From NCBI RefSeq assembly GCF_000499845.2, contig NC_023751.2:7157835-7221834 (forward strand): a stretch of 64,000 nucleotides of DNA, written 5' to 3'. Within the stretch, counting starts at the first letter, position 1. Each line of letters opens with the position of its first letter. The stretch is from Phaseolus vulgaris (lineage: Eukaryota; Streptophyta; Magnoliopsida; Fabales; Fabaceae). A program made the translations under genes and the position numbers. This document shows positions 34,860 through 46,957 of the stretch, in pieces. The notes below the pieces were generated by a model that did not search any database, was not told where the DNA came from, and saw only the letters and a list, made by a program, of their open reading frames with translations.

Positions 34860-36946
34860 ATGGATAAGTTGTGCTGTTTTAAGGCTTCCTACTCTCAGGT
34901 AAGAATGTAACTTTTAGTAGTCTTGAGCTTATGCATGAAACGTTATATGCTGTATATTGAGTTTGATAGAAATTATATGGCTATGTTCCTAGTTTTTGTT
35001 GGTCACTGGCTTTGAGGGAAAACTCGAATTATTTGACCAAATTGCAGTGTTGTGAATTCTTCATTATTGCGTTATAGTACTTATGTTGGAAACCTGTACT
35101 TGTTATATTTCGAAGGGGCATGGTTCACTCTTTTCTGTCACTCTACCCTGTCTTAATCTAGAAGTTTAGTGTATCTAATTTGCTTGGCTGGTAATTTAAA
35201 TTTGTTATTGAATTCTAGTGTTGTCTGCATCCTCGTTTTTATTGGGATTAGAAATCTGGGTTTTGGAATGACAGGGGAATAAAGTGATTCAATAATTAAT
35301 AGTAGAAGACAACTAACCTAGAAGTCTGTATTTGAGCAACCTCACTCAAGGTTTAGATACATCCAACAAAACATGTTTTGTCTTGGTCATTCCTCAGCAT
35401 CTATTAGATGGCTCCAAGAACTCTGAAAGGTTCTATTTTTGTTTGATAGGAGGTTGTTAATGTAGTGAAGGCGGCTTTGTGATGCAATCGAATACTTATC
35501 CTCCTTTCTACCTATGTCACCTGCATTGGCAGGACTATTCAATTTCTCTGTGTTGGTTGCTTTACAGCTTGTAGCAGCACGTTCTTCATCCAGCACTGGT
35601 AAGGGGAAAAATCATGAAGGCTCAATTAAGTATGGTTTCAGCCTTGTAAAAGGGAAAGCTAATCACCCAATGGAGGATTATCATGTTGCCAAGTTTGCAC
35701 AGATAAAAGATAATGAATTGGGTTTATTTGCTATCTATGATGGCCACTTGGGTGACAGTGTGCCAGCCTACTTACAAAAACATTTGTTTACCAACATACT
35801 GCGGGAGGTTGGTTGAAACTCTTCAGTGTTGTGAAAAATCAATATATTTCCTGTGTTTGAGATCAAAATTCAGATTGGAATTGTTACATTCTTCTAATTC
35901 ATTTAATACCCCAGGAGGAATTTTGGGAAAACCCCAATCTTTCCATCTCAAAAGCATACCAGAGCACAGATAAGGAAATTATATCACACAGTTCTGATCT
36001 TGGGCGTGGTGGATCAACAGCCGTAACTGCTATATTGATCAATGGGCGAAGGTTGTGGATAGCTAATGTTGGAGACTCACGAGCTGTTCTTTCAAGAAAA
36101 GGTCAAGCTGAACAAATGACTATAGACCACGAGCCAAACATGGAACGAGGCAGCATTGAAAATAGAGGTGGCTTTGTCTCTAATTTGCCAGGTACTTCAA
36201 AGCTTCCATTCCACTCTTTCAATTTATGGAGTGTATGTGCCTTTTAATTCTTGTTTCTTGTATGGATCTCCACTTTTTGTTTATTAGAAATATTCTTTTT
36301 CTTCATTTTACTCTAACCATATACCCAAAAGTCAAGGGATTTTTACTAATGGAGATAAACTGTATTCAAGTGCTAATATCAAAGAACTATAACAACGACA
36401 ATGAACTTAAGTTTTTTTTTTCTTGGCTGTGAAATCAGCACTACAATAGTAGTTATCAAATGCTTGTGGTATTAGTGAGATTGCATTTTTGGGAGCACTG
36501 AGTCTCCGTAACATAGATACTCAATGTAACATTAATGATTTAAATAATGGTGATGCAAGGTGATGTGCCTAGAGTAAATGGACAACTAGCTGTTTCTCGT
36601 GCATTTGGAGACAAGAGTCTCAAGTCACATTTGCGATCAGACCCTGATGTACAGGATACTGACATAGATGTTGATACTGAGATTCTAATCATTGCAAGTG
36701 ATGGACTTTGGAAGGTGAAACAATAGTGTATTGTTGTTTTCATGGTTCTGGCTTTTAGAAGTTCAATGTAAAATCGAAAAAAGAATTCATTTGCATGTGA
36801 TAAACCAGGTAATGACGAATCAAGACGCAGTGGATATTGCTAGAAGATCGAAAGACCCACAGAAGGCAGCTAAGCAACTTACTGCTGAAGCATTAAAAAG
36901 AGACAGTAAGGATGATATATCTTGTGTTGTGGTTAAATTCAGGTGA
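34860..36946 (+). CDS. Protein phosphatase 2C, 5 exons, 282 aa
   Basis: Exons 34860-34898, 35568-35807, 35915-36191, 36560-36714 and 36809-36946 join in phase at GT/AG sites. The enzyme is a Mg/Mn-dependent Ser/Thr phosphatase. The short 13-codon first exon gives MDKLCCFKASYSQ, matching a conserved N-terminus of a small plant PP2C group (family knowledge, from memory). Motifs in order: MEDYHV (49-50 metal-side acidic pair), YDGHLG (Asp71, Gly72), GGSTAV (125-130), GDSRAV (146-151), SRAFGDKSLK (198-207), SDGLWK (Asp233) and KDDISCVVV (Asp272). All residues expected for metal binding are present, so activity is likely. It lacks a long N-terminal extension or transmembrane segment, so it is probably soluble. 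The stop (TGA) ends the frame directly after VVKFR. The exact substrate cannot be told from sequence. Confidence 0.95.
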
Positions 36947-38600
36947 TGGTATCTTTGAAACCACGTGTCATATTGGGGTGAAGTTTATAACAACAATAAA
37001 GGTACATCTCTATGAAGCATGTCAACTTATGGTCTGGACCAAACAACATTACATGTTTGGGTTAGTCCTGACTGAACTTTTCTGAATAGGTAATTATACA
37101 AAGAAAATAGAAGGGCTCGTCAAGCTCTGAAATTGCTTTTTTTTAATTAGATTTTGTGGTTTGAGAATGTTTGATTTATTTTCTGCAAAAGTGTGACTAC
37201 TCAGAATCTGCTGTATATTGTGTTTTTATTCTTCATAAAACACCTAGCGGCTGTGTAAAAGACGAATATGCTTCTAGTTATCGATTGGGGTATAGTGAGT
37301 GCAAGGATGATTGGTCCTATTCACGGTTGTATTCCACATTCTTTGATAGACATGACATTGAACCCTTTTTCCTTTGTTCCATTTTCCAAATGAGAGGTTC
37401 CCAGCTTGCTTGGCCTTTTCACAGATTTTTCATGATCCACTCACACGCTTTTGGTACAATATTTCTTGTTTCTGTTTAAGGACTAAATAAGAGGACGTCA
37501 CAAAAATAATGAACACCAAAACTGAGATTATTTATCATCACTTTTGCTATGCTTAATATTTTATCTTTCCTGAAAACTATTTTTCTCAAGTGTCATGTTC
37601 TTTTTAAACCTTGATTTCTGTATTGTATGATTGCTTAAAAGATTTTTGAAAATGTTAGTCAATTTTTGTATACTATCAACTAAATCGTTTTTATTATATT
37701 TTTTTAATAAATTATTTTAAAATCAATAGACTTACATTGATAATAAATTGAATGGAAATGTAATAAACCTTTATATTATTCTAATTAAATTCTAAAAGAT
37801 TTCATAAGAATGATTTATAAAATATTCATATCATACTCTTGAATTTAACTTTTTTATATTTATATAAGTTAAACAAAAGCCTCTGACAAACACTCCCTTT
37901 AGTTTACAATATAAGAGTTGAATATACTTGAGGCTTTGAAAATCATCATTAGACGTTAAAACATATTGTTCGTGGTTATATTTGAAATGTCATCGGGTTT
38001 TGAAAAGATAATTTATACTATCATTTCTTAACTCTAATTTTTAATCAATTATTAAAGATAAATTTGACTTTTATTTCTATAAATTTGTTATTTAAGTGAA
38101 TATGTATATTTATACCTATATATAAAGGGGATTACTCTTCTAACTGTCATATAATATTATTTCAATTTTATTCTTAGATTTATATTTTATTTCATTATTT
38201 TAAAAATTTAAAAATATATTATTTCATTTTTTTAACAGTTTTAAATGTATAACAGAAATATATAACAGAATAGATAACATTATTTTTAAAAATCAAAATT
38301 AAATATATCTTTTTCTCCCATCATTTTCTCCCATTATTTTCTCTCATCAAACGATCTTTTCATTTTCATATTCAAATTCATATTCAAAATATGAGAAGTC
38401 ATCATTACGTTCCACGACCACGAACCCAGGAACCCAACCAGTAAGTGTTGTCTTTCAATTATAAAATAGAAGATGAAATTGCAAATAGAAGATGAAATTG
38501 CAATGTATGAATTTACTTTTATTTTTTATTTATTGATAATAACATTATTCTTATTGTGCTAATACATAAAACATTGAAAGGGAAAGAACGTACCGCTGCA
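36947..38600. other. PP2C 3' UTR, then intergenic DNA
   Basis: The first few hundred bases are likely 3' UTR; the rest is AT-rich. The frame at 37171-37479 has no domain. Confidence 0.5.
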
Positions 38601-38609
38601 ATTGTCAGG

Positions 38610-38800
38610 TTGAGTGTCATGGCGGTAATGGATTCTGACTCAACGTCGAGTGTGGAACGGATGACCGTAGTAACGAAGTCGGCGATTTTGATTGACTCAC
38701 CGCAGACATAAGCAAAGAGAGATTGTTCGATGGGCCACCGATGTAGAATTGTGGGAGAGTGGATTCATAATGGTAGTTGATTTTCAATTACAAGGATTCC
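38610..38800 (-). pseudogene. Unrecognised GC-richer coding-like fragment
   Basis: On the minus strand one frame is open for about 55 codons (segments such as GESIKIADFVTTVIRSTLD). Base composition is higher in GC than the neighbours. The left end runs into a GTACG donor-like site near 38590. No family was recognised. It could be an exon remnant or chance. Confidence 0.25.
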
Positions 38801-38835
38801 ATTTAGAAACTGTTGCCACGGTAAAATCCTTCAGG

Positions 38836-39145
38836 TTTCAAATTTTTTCAAACTTTTTAAATTTGAAACTTTTCAAAATTTTAAATTTTAAAAATTTTTA
38901 AATTTTAAATTTGCGAAATTTTTAAATTTCAAAAAATTTCAATTTTTCAAAATTTCAAACCCTAAAGTAAAACACTTCAAAAAATTTAAAATTTAAATTT
39001 TAAAAATTCTTAAATTTTCAAAAATTTTAAATTTTTTAAACCCAAAAAATCTTTAAATTTTAAAATTTCGAAATTTTCATATTTCAGAATTTTCAAATTT
39101 TCAAATTTTGAATTTTAAATTTTTTTAAATTTTCAAATTTAAATA
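38836..39145. repeat. Low-complexity AAATTT/TTTAAA array
   Basis: About 310 bases built almost entirely from runs of A and T as AAATTT, TTTAAA and TTTCAAA variants, broken by occasional C or G. It is imperfectly palindromic throughout, so both strands look alike. No fixed repeat period was seen. Confidence 0.8.
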
Positions 39146-39539
39146 TAAACTGAAGGCTTTATAAACCCATCAAATATCTTTTTCGTTTTCTATTTTCTTA
39201 TTCAAAATATTAGTCGTAATTTTGTTTCAAGAACCACGAAATCAAATCAACCAGTAAGTAGTGTTTTTCACTGGCTTCTACACAGTTGACTCTTGCAAAT
39301 TCGTAAGTATGTATATAATTATTGTTTTGTGTTTCTTATAATAATTACCAAAACCATTCTATTAACAAGATTCTCCATTTTTTTTGTTTCGTGAACATTT
39401 ATAACTCTCTCAAATTAATCTTTTGGTCTCATTACCTTTTCTCTCTCTTATTTTCTCTCTATTCTTTGTATCTCTTTTCTTCCTTAATCTCTTTTAATTT
39501 TATTGTCTGCGATTTGCAGTTTGAAGAACTTTCACGCGT

Positions 39540-40270
39540 TATGGCCTAGGATTTGCAAGCTATTATGGGATGCACCATTGCCCTAGCCACCACTATGGAC
39601 AACCCGAATCTCATTCTTTCTCAAGGTTTTTGTGCTGAACAAGATGACCTACTTTGTGAATTTCGGAAATTCTCATAAACCAAAACGGTGCTTAATGAAT
39701 TGGAAGAGATTTACAAACCTTTCTACCCTCATGTTCATAACAACCCTCACCCCATCATTTCATGTTTCCAACCTATCCCTCATAAAAATGTCAAAGAACT
39801 CAAACTATCAAATTGCACGACACGGAAGCATCTAAATGCAGAAGAAGGTAAGTCATTCATCCAACTTAAATTGAAAATTGATGGTACATGTATAATTTTG
39901 TTTTGTTACATTAAAAGTCAACCTGTTATGTAATATCATCAAGAATGAGGGTGGTGAAGCATATGACCGCGGCAGACACAAAAAGGATAGTTTTGAATTT
40001 AAATTTTGGGCGATTTTGGTATTCACTCTCTTATCTCCCCAGAGTCAACTTTTCCTATCAATGTTACAAAGACTCATGGGAAAGTGGAAAAATCATAAAC
40101 CAATGAATGGTGACACTTTACTCCAGATGATGACGTTTGTGTTTTGGGATTATTATTTTACAATCACATGGTGATGAGTGTGCATTTGTCCATTGGAAAT
40201 AATGAAGAAGATGAGAAGACCAAACTTTTGGTTAAATGGAACAGTAATGTTGAAAGAGAGTGAAAAAGGT
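39540..40270 (+). pseudogene. Unrecognised broken coding-like region
   Basis: Successive coding-like pieces appear in changing frames, such as CTIALATTMDNPNLILSQGF (39574-39633), LNELEEIYKPFYPHVHNNPH (39691-39750) and HLSIGNNEEDEKTKLLVKWN (40186-40245), separated by stops and frame changes. The pieces have a protein-like, non-low-complexity composition, but I do not recognise the family. It may be a decayed gene or a multi-exon gene missed here. Upstream CAACCAGTAAGT-type donor sequences occur twice (about 38440 and 39253) in similar contexts. Confidence 0.35.
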
Positions 40271-41544
40271 GAATGATGTTTGCTCTGAATTGTTTTGTAT
40301 TTTATTTTCACTTTTACTAATAATGTGTAAATAATAATATTATTTATTCAATTTTACTATTAAACATAGTTATATAAAAATAAAAAATGCGGATAATATT
40401 AGTTGGAATAATATTCACTTTCTTTTTATTACTTTCTTTTTTTAATGTATTTTTAGGGAAGTGCTGCAGTATATTCGATGTTAACATAATTGAGATTCTC
40501 TATAGTGTGATAAATTTATTAATTTTTATAGCAATCATCTTAAAAGTTAAGCAAAAATAATAATTTGTATGGTTGATGTGTTAAAAAAAATATATTCTGA
40601 AGCAAACCACAATTGGTAATGCTAAACTTATAGCATCACATGAAGATTTTTAAAACAAACTGTTATTAATCCAAACACTGGAAGCAACCTGAAAAATGAC
40701 GGTTCATTAATTTTGATTTTTTTAACTTGGTTTTTTCCTTGTTAATATAAACTTCCCTTAAAGGCTAACGACAATTCCAATGAAGGCCAAACTTGTACAA
40801 AATCAAATTAAGGAAACTTATCTTAAAATGGTAAAATTTTATTTCATCAAGAATTGTCTTTATTCAAATATGGAGAGCAATCAACATACAATGATACAAT
40901 GATATAAATTTGCAGGAAACGATGACACTAAATGCAAATGTTTTTTCAGTGTGCTGATTGGTTTACGAAGTATTCCTAGTCTCTCTAAATCACGTTCAGT
41001 TTCTATTCGTAATGATCTATATTTTCTCCTGGGGAAAGGATTCAAATATAATACTGAAGATTCTGATATAAATCACTTCCATATATGACATTTTAATCAG
41101 GTTATCACCAATCTTATTATTTTTGAACTACAAATAACACGCACCGGGTACATCAACAATGCATCAAAATAAGTATTATGCGGGATTTACAATCATTTCA
41201 TTCCCAACAAAAATAAATTTATGAACTGACGATCAAAAGATTTGACCTTCAAGAAGAAAACCTACAAGTCAAAGAATTGCAGATTTCAGCTCAAGTTGCT
41301 ACATTTAAACTATACACATTGAAGTCTCAATCTTCAAGAACGCTGAATGAAGTATTTCTTGATCATATGGCATATAAGGGTCGATTACATTATTCAGTAA
41401 CATAATTGACCTCACTAAGCACAAGATCCAAGGGTGAGAAGAAGATCCTGAAACAAAAGTACATGGCATAACTTGCAGCCAAGTCTTTCATAGGGTATAT
41501 TCAAATCTCCAATATTTCAAAGAAATCCGCTCAGTACAATCAAC
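40271..41544. other. APRL downstream (3' UTR on minus strand) and intergenic
   Basis: The part adjoining 41545 is presumably the APRL 3' UTR. No other gene was recognised. Confidence 0.45.
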
Positions 41545-44500
41545 TCATTGGTGCATCCCGCGGCTGCTTTCCTCTCCTATTGAAACGGTGGCAAGGGACT
41601 TGGATGCCCATGCTCTAGCATTCAATGCTCCTTCCTGCAGATTACTTCTCTTGCACGGCTCTTTCAAGCAGTTAAATGACTGTATTAGCCTCTTCAAATA
41701 AATCAAAGGATGCTCCAGCAAGCTCCCTAATCTAATATTTTGGATGACCCTTCTCCAAGCAAATTGAATACATATAAGTAGCGTAGGAAAAAAATAGTAT
41801 AGTAATCTCAAAACCACAAACGTAGTGGCCAGAGCCAAATACGTTTCCTGCCGCAGTAAATTTTCTGGAGATCTAGCCCATGAAAATGGACAACTTTCTG
41901 GCTCGGGGTTACCATGACTTTTATCAGTGGAAGAACGACCAATTTTCTCAAGTGATAATTGATCAAATGAATCAATCCTAATCCCTACAATGAAAGCCAA
42001 ATATGAACTAAATACAAGAAAATAAGAAAAACAAATTGTGATGCTGCAAAACAAAACAAAAAAATAAGGAAAAAATATGTGCTGCAGCATAACAGGATTA
42101 CAAAATTTTGTTTTTTTATCAAACAATTTATAAGATGTAAATTGTAATGTATTTATTGGGACAACTAAAATTATTTACTACAAAATGCTTCACCTGGATG
42201 TTAAAAAAGAACTTCGAAAATGCCAGGAATTTTCATTGGGGTTTTTAACCAAAAATAAAGAATCTAAATTTCCTACCCCTAAGACCAAAGTTTTATAATC
42301 CACAGCCTCTTCAACCCTCTCTTAGGTCACGTTAAGGATGGTTTTTAATTGAAAGTTTCAAAAAATTTAAAAACTACAATCAATCTCTAGTTTTTAGAAT
42401 GTAGGCTTCAGATTAGGATGACTTTTAGTTTTAAAAGTTAGTTTGTTTTTCCTAAATTTTAGTTTAAATTTATGCTGGTGGTAGTGATGACAACAAGGGT
42501 GTTAGTGACTGTAAATGAGGTGACGACATGTCAGACATTGTTAATGTTAGTAGCAACAATAACAAATAATGATGATGACAGTGGTAGAGGAGGTGGTGGT
42601 GGTGCAGTTGTTGTGGTGACAACAATGGGAAGGATCGTATCAAAAGATAGCATGACTATGTTATCAAAAACTAAATTAACAAATCTTTTTTGTTTTATAA
42701 ATGAATGTAGAAGTATTTCAAAATTGAACTGAAAACATTTCAAATCAATTTTGTTTCAAAAATTGCATTTAAAAACCAAAATTTACTAGCTAGACCATAC
42801 AACATCTCTATTGCAGGGCTCATTTTATGAGGTCTTAATTTAACTTTTATGGGTTCCACTGTGCCGCTGACTTTTACTCCAATGCAAGGGGTCTTAGACC
42901 CACACTCTCATTAATGTTTTATTTGGTTCGTTAACAAAAAAAGAATTCCAAGACAGAAAAATAATTTTTATTCCTAAGACCCAGGGTTTTATTTAAGAAC
43001 TTGAATCTTATTTTTATGTCATATCAGCATACTCCAATGGGGAGATCTTATAAGACCCAGATCTTAATCTTATGACCCAATGTATAACTCCTGCAAAGGA
43101 GATGCTCTAAAGAACTCAACAAAACATTTCGACACATTATCACAAAAAATACCATCTTCCTTGCTAAATACAAGTATATCAAACCTCAAGCACCACAACC
43201 ACCACTTAATCATGCTTCTTCAATCTAAGAATCACTATGGTTGATTGAGAGCAGCATCATGATGCATTTTTTAGTGTTTATAATTTCTAACTTATTGTAC
43301 TTTGAGCAAGAAAATCCAAGTTTGAACCAGGGTACACCATGGCCTACGGGCTTGAGCACATTTAAAACTCCTAATTTTGGAATACTCCATTCAGTATATA
43401 AGCAAGTGGGCTTTCATGCCCCTACACTCCCAAGCTGCAATGCAACAGTTTCCCTTCAAGTGAAATACACAGTAATCACTGGATTGTATTAAAGGACTAA
43501 ATAAGGCATGGCCAAAGTCTGTCAACAATCAAATTTTACTGTGGTTTCTGGGAATGGCCACATAGGATTTAAAATTCCCTTGTATTTTAAGGTGCTTACG
43601 GATTCTTTTATGGCCTGTTGACCTTTTATGCCCCCACACCCTCAAGCCACAAAGGCTTCCCCCATTCATGTGAAACTTTTTTACAAATTCTTTTAATGCA
43701 GTACTGGAAAATAAGCCACAGCCAAAGAATGCCAATGATTAAATATTAAAATTTAATCTTAAAACCAAAGCCAAACAATCTAGATGATTCAACTAATTGA
43801 ATACAACCTATCTTATTTTGTGTCAAATAAATGTGCAATTTTCCATGGGATCATGTTCGGAAATCAGATTTTATTGTAATCATGTTTATGCTTGGGTGTA
43901 GGTTTTGGAAGCTTTATATACTGATTAATCAGTATGATCAAATTTAATTAAAAGTCCATTGTGAATTGAATGATTTAACTAAAAGTTGCATGTACATTAG
44001 AAGACAGCACACAAATTCCAATGCATGGATAAGGAGTGATCAAAGAACAGTGTGCCTCACCCGTAACATCATTGTAGAAACCAATGAGAGAAGCAAGTGT
44101 CCGAGACCCATGATACCGAACCCGCATGGTAGAATTCAAAATGAACAGTGTAGGGAAACCGTGGACACCATATTTGGACAGTATGCTGCAAGAATCGCAT
44201 AGTCACTCAATTGAAAGAATATCAAACAAAAGAAAAAAAAAAATTGAAACCAAAAACGCATTACACAAACCTCGGCCTAACCGAGGATTCTTCAATAGCA
44301 AAATGAGGAATGGAAGGGTGCAGTGCAGAGAGGACGGAGAACACCGGTCTAAACACACGCGAGAAAGGGCACCACGACGCATAGAAGAGTACAGCCACAT
44401 ACTCATGATTATTCTTGTGAACCATATTCAGCGCCTTCTGCAAAGAAACCTCATCTCCCTGTACATAAGCAATGCAAAGCTTCAATAATTAGAGAGAAAA

Positions 44501-44782
44501 ACTGTAATTGGAAAAATAGAATAATACATTAGAAGAGAAGGAAAGGGAAAGAGGAAGAATTACCTCGGTTACGGCAACGGATCCAAGAGAATCGGGAAGA
44601 GGGCAGATGGAATCTGGAAACCCTAAGACGAAATCGAGAAGGGAGTGAACGGGACAGAGTGTGGTGGAGGTGGTGGGAGAAACCCTATGACGATGATGGT
44701 TATGGGGATGTGGTTGAGCTGTGGAAGTGAGGGTCCCACAGAGCAACATGGCGAAGACGATCTCCGATCCCCAAACCCTCAT
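41545..44782 (-). CDS. 5'-adenylylsulfate reductase-like (APRL) thioredoxin-fold protein, 323 aa
   Basis: Minus-strand exons 44782-44564, 44458-44271, 44185-44061 and 41984-41545 join in phase at GT/AG sites. The ATG at 44782 begins a signal-peptide-like segment ([20 protein letters not shown]). The thioredoxin-like domain follows, with [11 protein letters not shown] at 97-107, where the usual second Cys of CxxC is Ser as is normal for APRL proteins. Next come EESSVRP and [27 protein letters not shown]. After [14 protein letters not shown] there is one membrane segment at about 227-252, then a conserved Cys-rich/Arg tail ([20 protein letters not shown]). APRL proteins lack the sulfonucleotide reductase domain, so they are probably ER or endomembrane thiol proteins rather than sulfate reductases. 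Intron 3 is 2.1 kb and holds a MITE-like element. Confidence 0.93.
42800..43108. mobile_element. TIR element (MITE-like) in APRL intron 3
   Basis: CATCTCTATTGCAGG near 42803 mirrors CCTGCAAAGGAGATG near 43090 as short inverted repeats. The interior carries repeated AAGACCCA/CTTAGACCC-type blocks. No coding frame. The target duplication is not clear, so the superfamily (hAT or PIF/Harbinger) is undecided. Confidence 0.45.
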
Positions 44783-44820
44783 CCTTATCCCTTTCCCTTT
44801 CCCCGTTTCCCTTGCAGGGA

Positions 44821-44872
44821 GTGAGCAGAACAGAGAAGAGCAGAGCAGAACAGAACAGAACAGAGCAGAAGA
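44821..44872 (-). repeat. (CAGAA/CAGAG)n tract in APRL 5' region
   Basis: About ten 5-bp units of CAGAA/CAGAG lie on the + strand, 39-90 bases before the APRL ATG. The APRL frame is open through it to an upstream ATG at 44968, giving a Cys/Leu/Ser-rich extension of about 62 codons. I do not use that start because it would bury the signal peptide. Confidence 0.75.
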
Positions 44873-44999
44873 ACCAAATCCAAATGGAAACCCTAATTCT
44901 GAAGCATGGATTTGAGATGAGCGAGGGGAAGGGAGAGATGGGTGACGTGCCTCAACCTTAGTGGACACTTTTTTCTTTATTTTAATTTTGTTATTTTGT

Positions 45000-46700
45000 T
45001 TTAATTAGGGAGAGAGATGAGAGTGATCGGTGATGGTGGTGGCAATGGAAATGGCATTACCATTAACCTTTTCACACACTCAAAGCTGAATCAGAATCAG
45101 AATCAGAATCAGTTGATACAACCCTAACTCTTCTTCTTCCCTTCATCGCCTTTCCCTTCCACGCTACAACCACTTCCCTTTCTTTCATTCATATTTCTAC
45201 TTTAACTCTTCTTCAATTTTTCCACTTCATCCCTTCACTATAACTACAATGCATTTTACAATATCAAATCCATTCTTAACTATTTTAAATCATATATATT
45301 TAACAAATTTCAAAAATTAACTATCATTGTTAATTTTATGATCAACCCTTATAATAAAATGCATCATAATTTTAAACAAGTCAATTTTACCTTTTTTCTT
45401 AATAATCTCAATTATGCAGGATTTAGTTTTATCTTCTTAGATTAATAGTTATCTTTCCACACAGAAAATTTTATTCGATATATAAATATGAAGCACGTGG
45501 TGGGTTCAAAACACGATAACATTTTTTTGGTTACGATTCACAGACATCTATTAAAATTGAACAAACTACCAATTAATATTTAAAAATAATAATATATAAA
45601 ATTTAAATATAATTTTTATTTATTAATTTTCTTAACATGCTAACATTTATTTATTATTACATGTATATTTATTTAGATAACAATGATAATGGTTTACTTA
45701 TAAAGCGTTCTCTTTCTTGATTTTTGTGGTTTTCATTTTATCTATTGATAATAATATTTAATAGTTGATATTTTTTATTCTCGTATAAAAACAATATAAA
45801 TAATTAATTAAATAACTAGACAACTAATATCTCACCATTCATTCTTTAAAATTTAATGGTTAAAATGAGTTACTCATTAGAAACATTAGATTTTAAGAAA
45901 AATAATGGTTAAAATCACTTATTCAGTAATTTAGTATATTCATATATTTAGTACATTCAATTACTAATCAATAGGACATTAAGTACATAACTTATCAGAT
46001 ACATTCAATTTAGTAATAAGATAATACTGAAGTTATGTTTTATCAACAATAAGAAAGATAATATCAAATCCTTAAAGTACCTTTAAACCTTTAAGGTAAT
46101 TTAAGTATATTAACGATGTATTAACAAATATCACTCCCTAGGAATAAATACGATTTAATATATTATAAATGTTATACTTGCCCATGCTCACATAGAACAT
46201 TTAACTAGAGTGAATAGAGAAATTAAATTAGACTTCGGTTATAAAATATATCATTCGAACATACTAAGTCAACGAGTGACTCAAAAAATGATTTTATAAA
46301 ACTAATTAAAATTAAAAAAAATATTTAAAATACATATAATATATATAGAAAAAGGTATTTCAAAATAAAAGTATATTAAAATAAATTAATTTACAAAATA
46401 ACAAAATTTAAAACGAGTTATTTTATTTATTTATGATTTTAATATTTTTTTACTATAAAAATCATAATTATCAATAAAGTATTAACAATAATTAATTATA
46501 CTAAAAACATAATCAATATAATATAATTTGATTATATTTATGAATTATAATTTTACTCATAATTTTATTTAACTTCTTGATTTTTATGGATGAATTTCTA
46601 TGGAATGAGAAAATCTCAAGCAAAACTAGTAGTATAATTTTTACTTAAAAAATTAGAAAAAAAATAGTATAATAGTAAGGAAAAATGTTTTTTTACAAAC
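45000..46700. other. APRL upstream and intergenic DNA
   Basis: The first few hundred bases hold a purine-rich stretch, an (AATCAG)n run near 45091-45115 and the presumed APRL promoter; no element is securely identified. Beyond 45250 it is AT-rich without genes. Confidence 0.5.
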
Positions 46701-46957
46701 AAATCTTACATTGATTAGATATCACGACATTTAATAAGTGGATACAAACCTATCATTTTGTAAGGTTAAAGTTAACTTCTTAATATGATATCAAAATCAT
46801 TTAGAATCTATCAGAACGACTTTGTTGAACTTATCAAGTTACCCACTATCGAATCTCTATCGAATCATCCATAATATAGTCTATATAAGTGAGTGTAAAC
46901 ATCACATTATAAGTCGATTTTATAAGATTGAATTAGATTTAAAGTTTATTTCTTAAT
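46700..46957 (+). mobile_element. TRIM-like miniature LTR element
   Basis: Two related ends flank a short middle. The left LTR-like part (about 46705-46785) contains AATAAGTGGATACAAACC and TTAACTTCTTAA; the right part (about 46868-46957) contains ATAAGTGAGTGTAAACATC and TTTATTTCTTAA. Directly after the left one, TGATATCAAAAT (46786-46797) resembles the initiator-Met tRNA primer site TGGTATCAGAGC; the four differences are all G to A or C to T. No coding sequence, about 260 bp in all. Confidence 0.6.
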
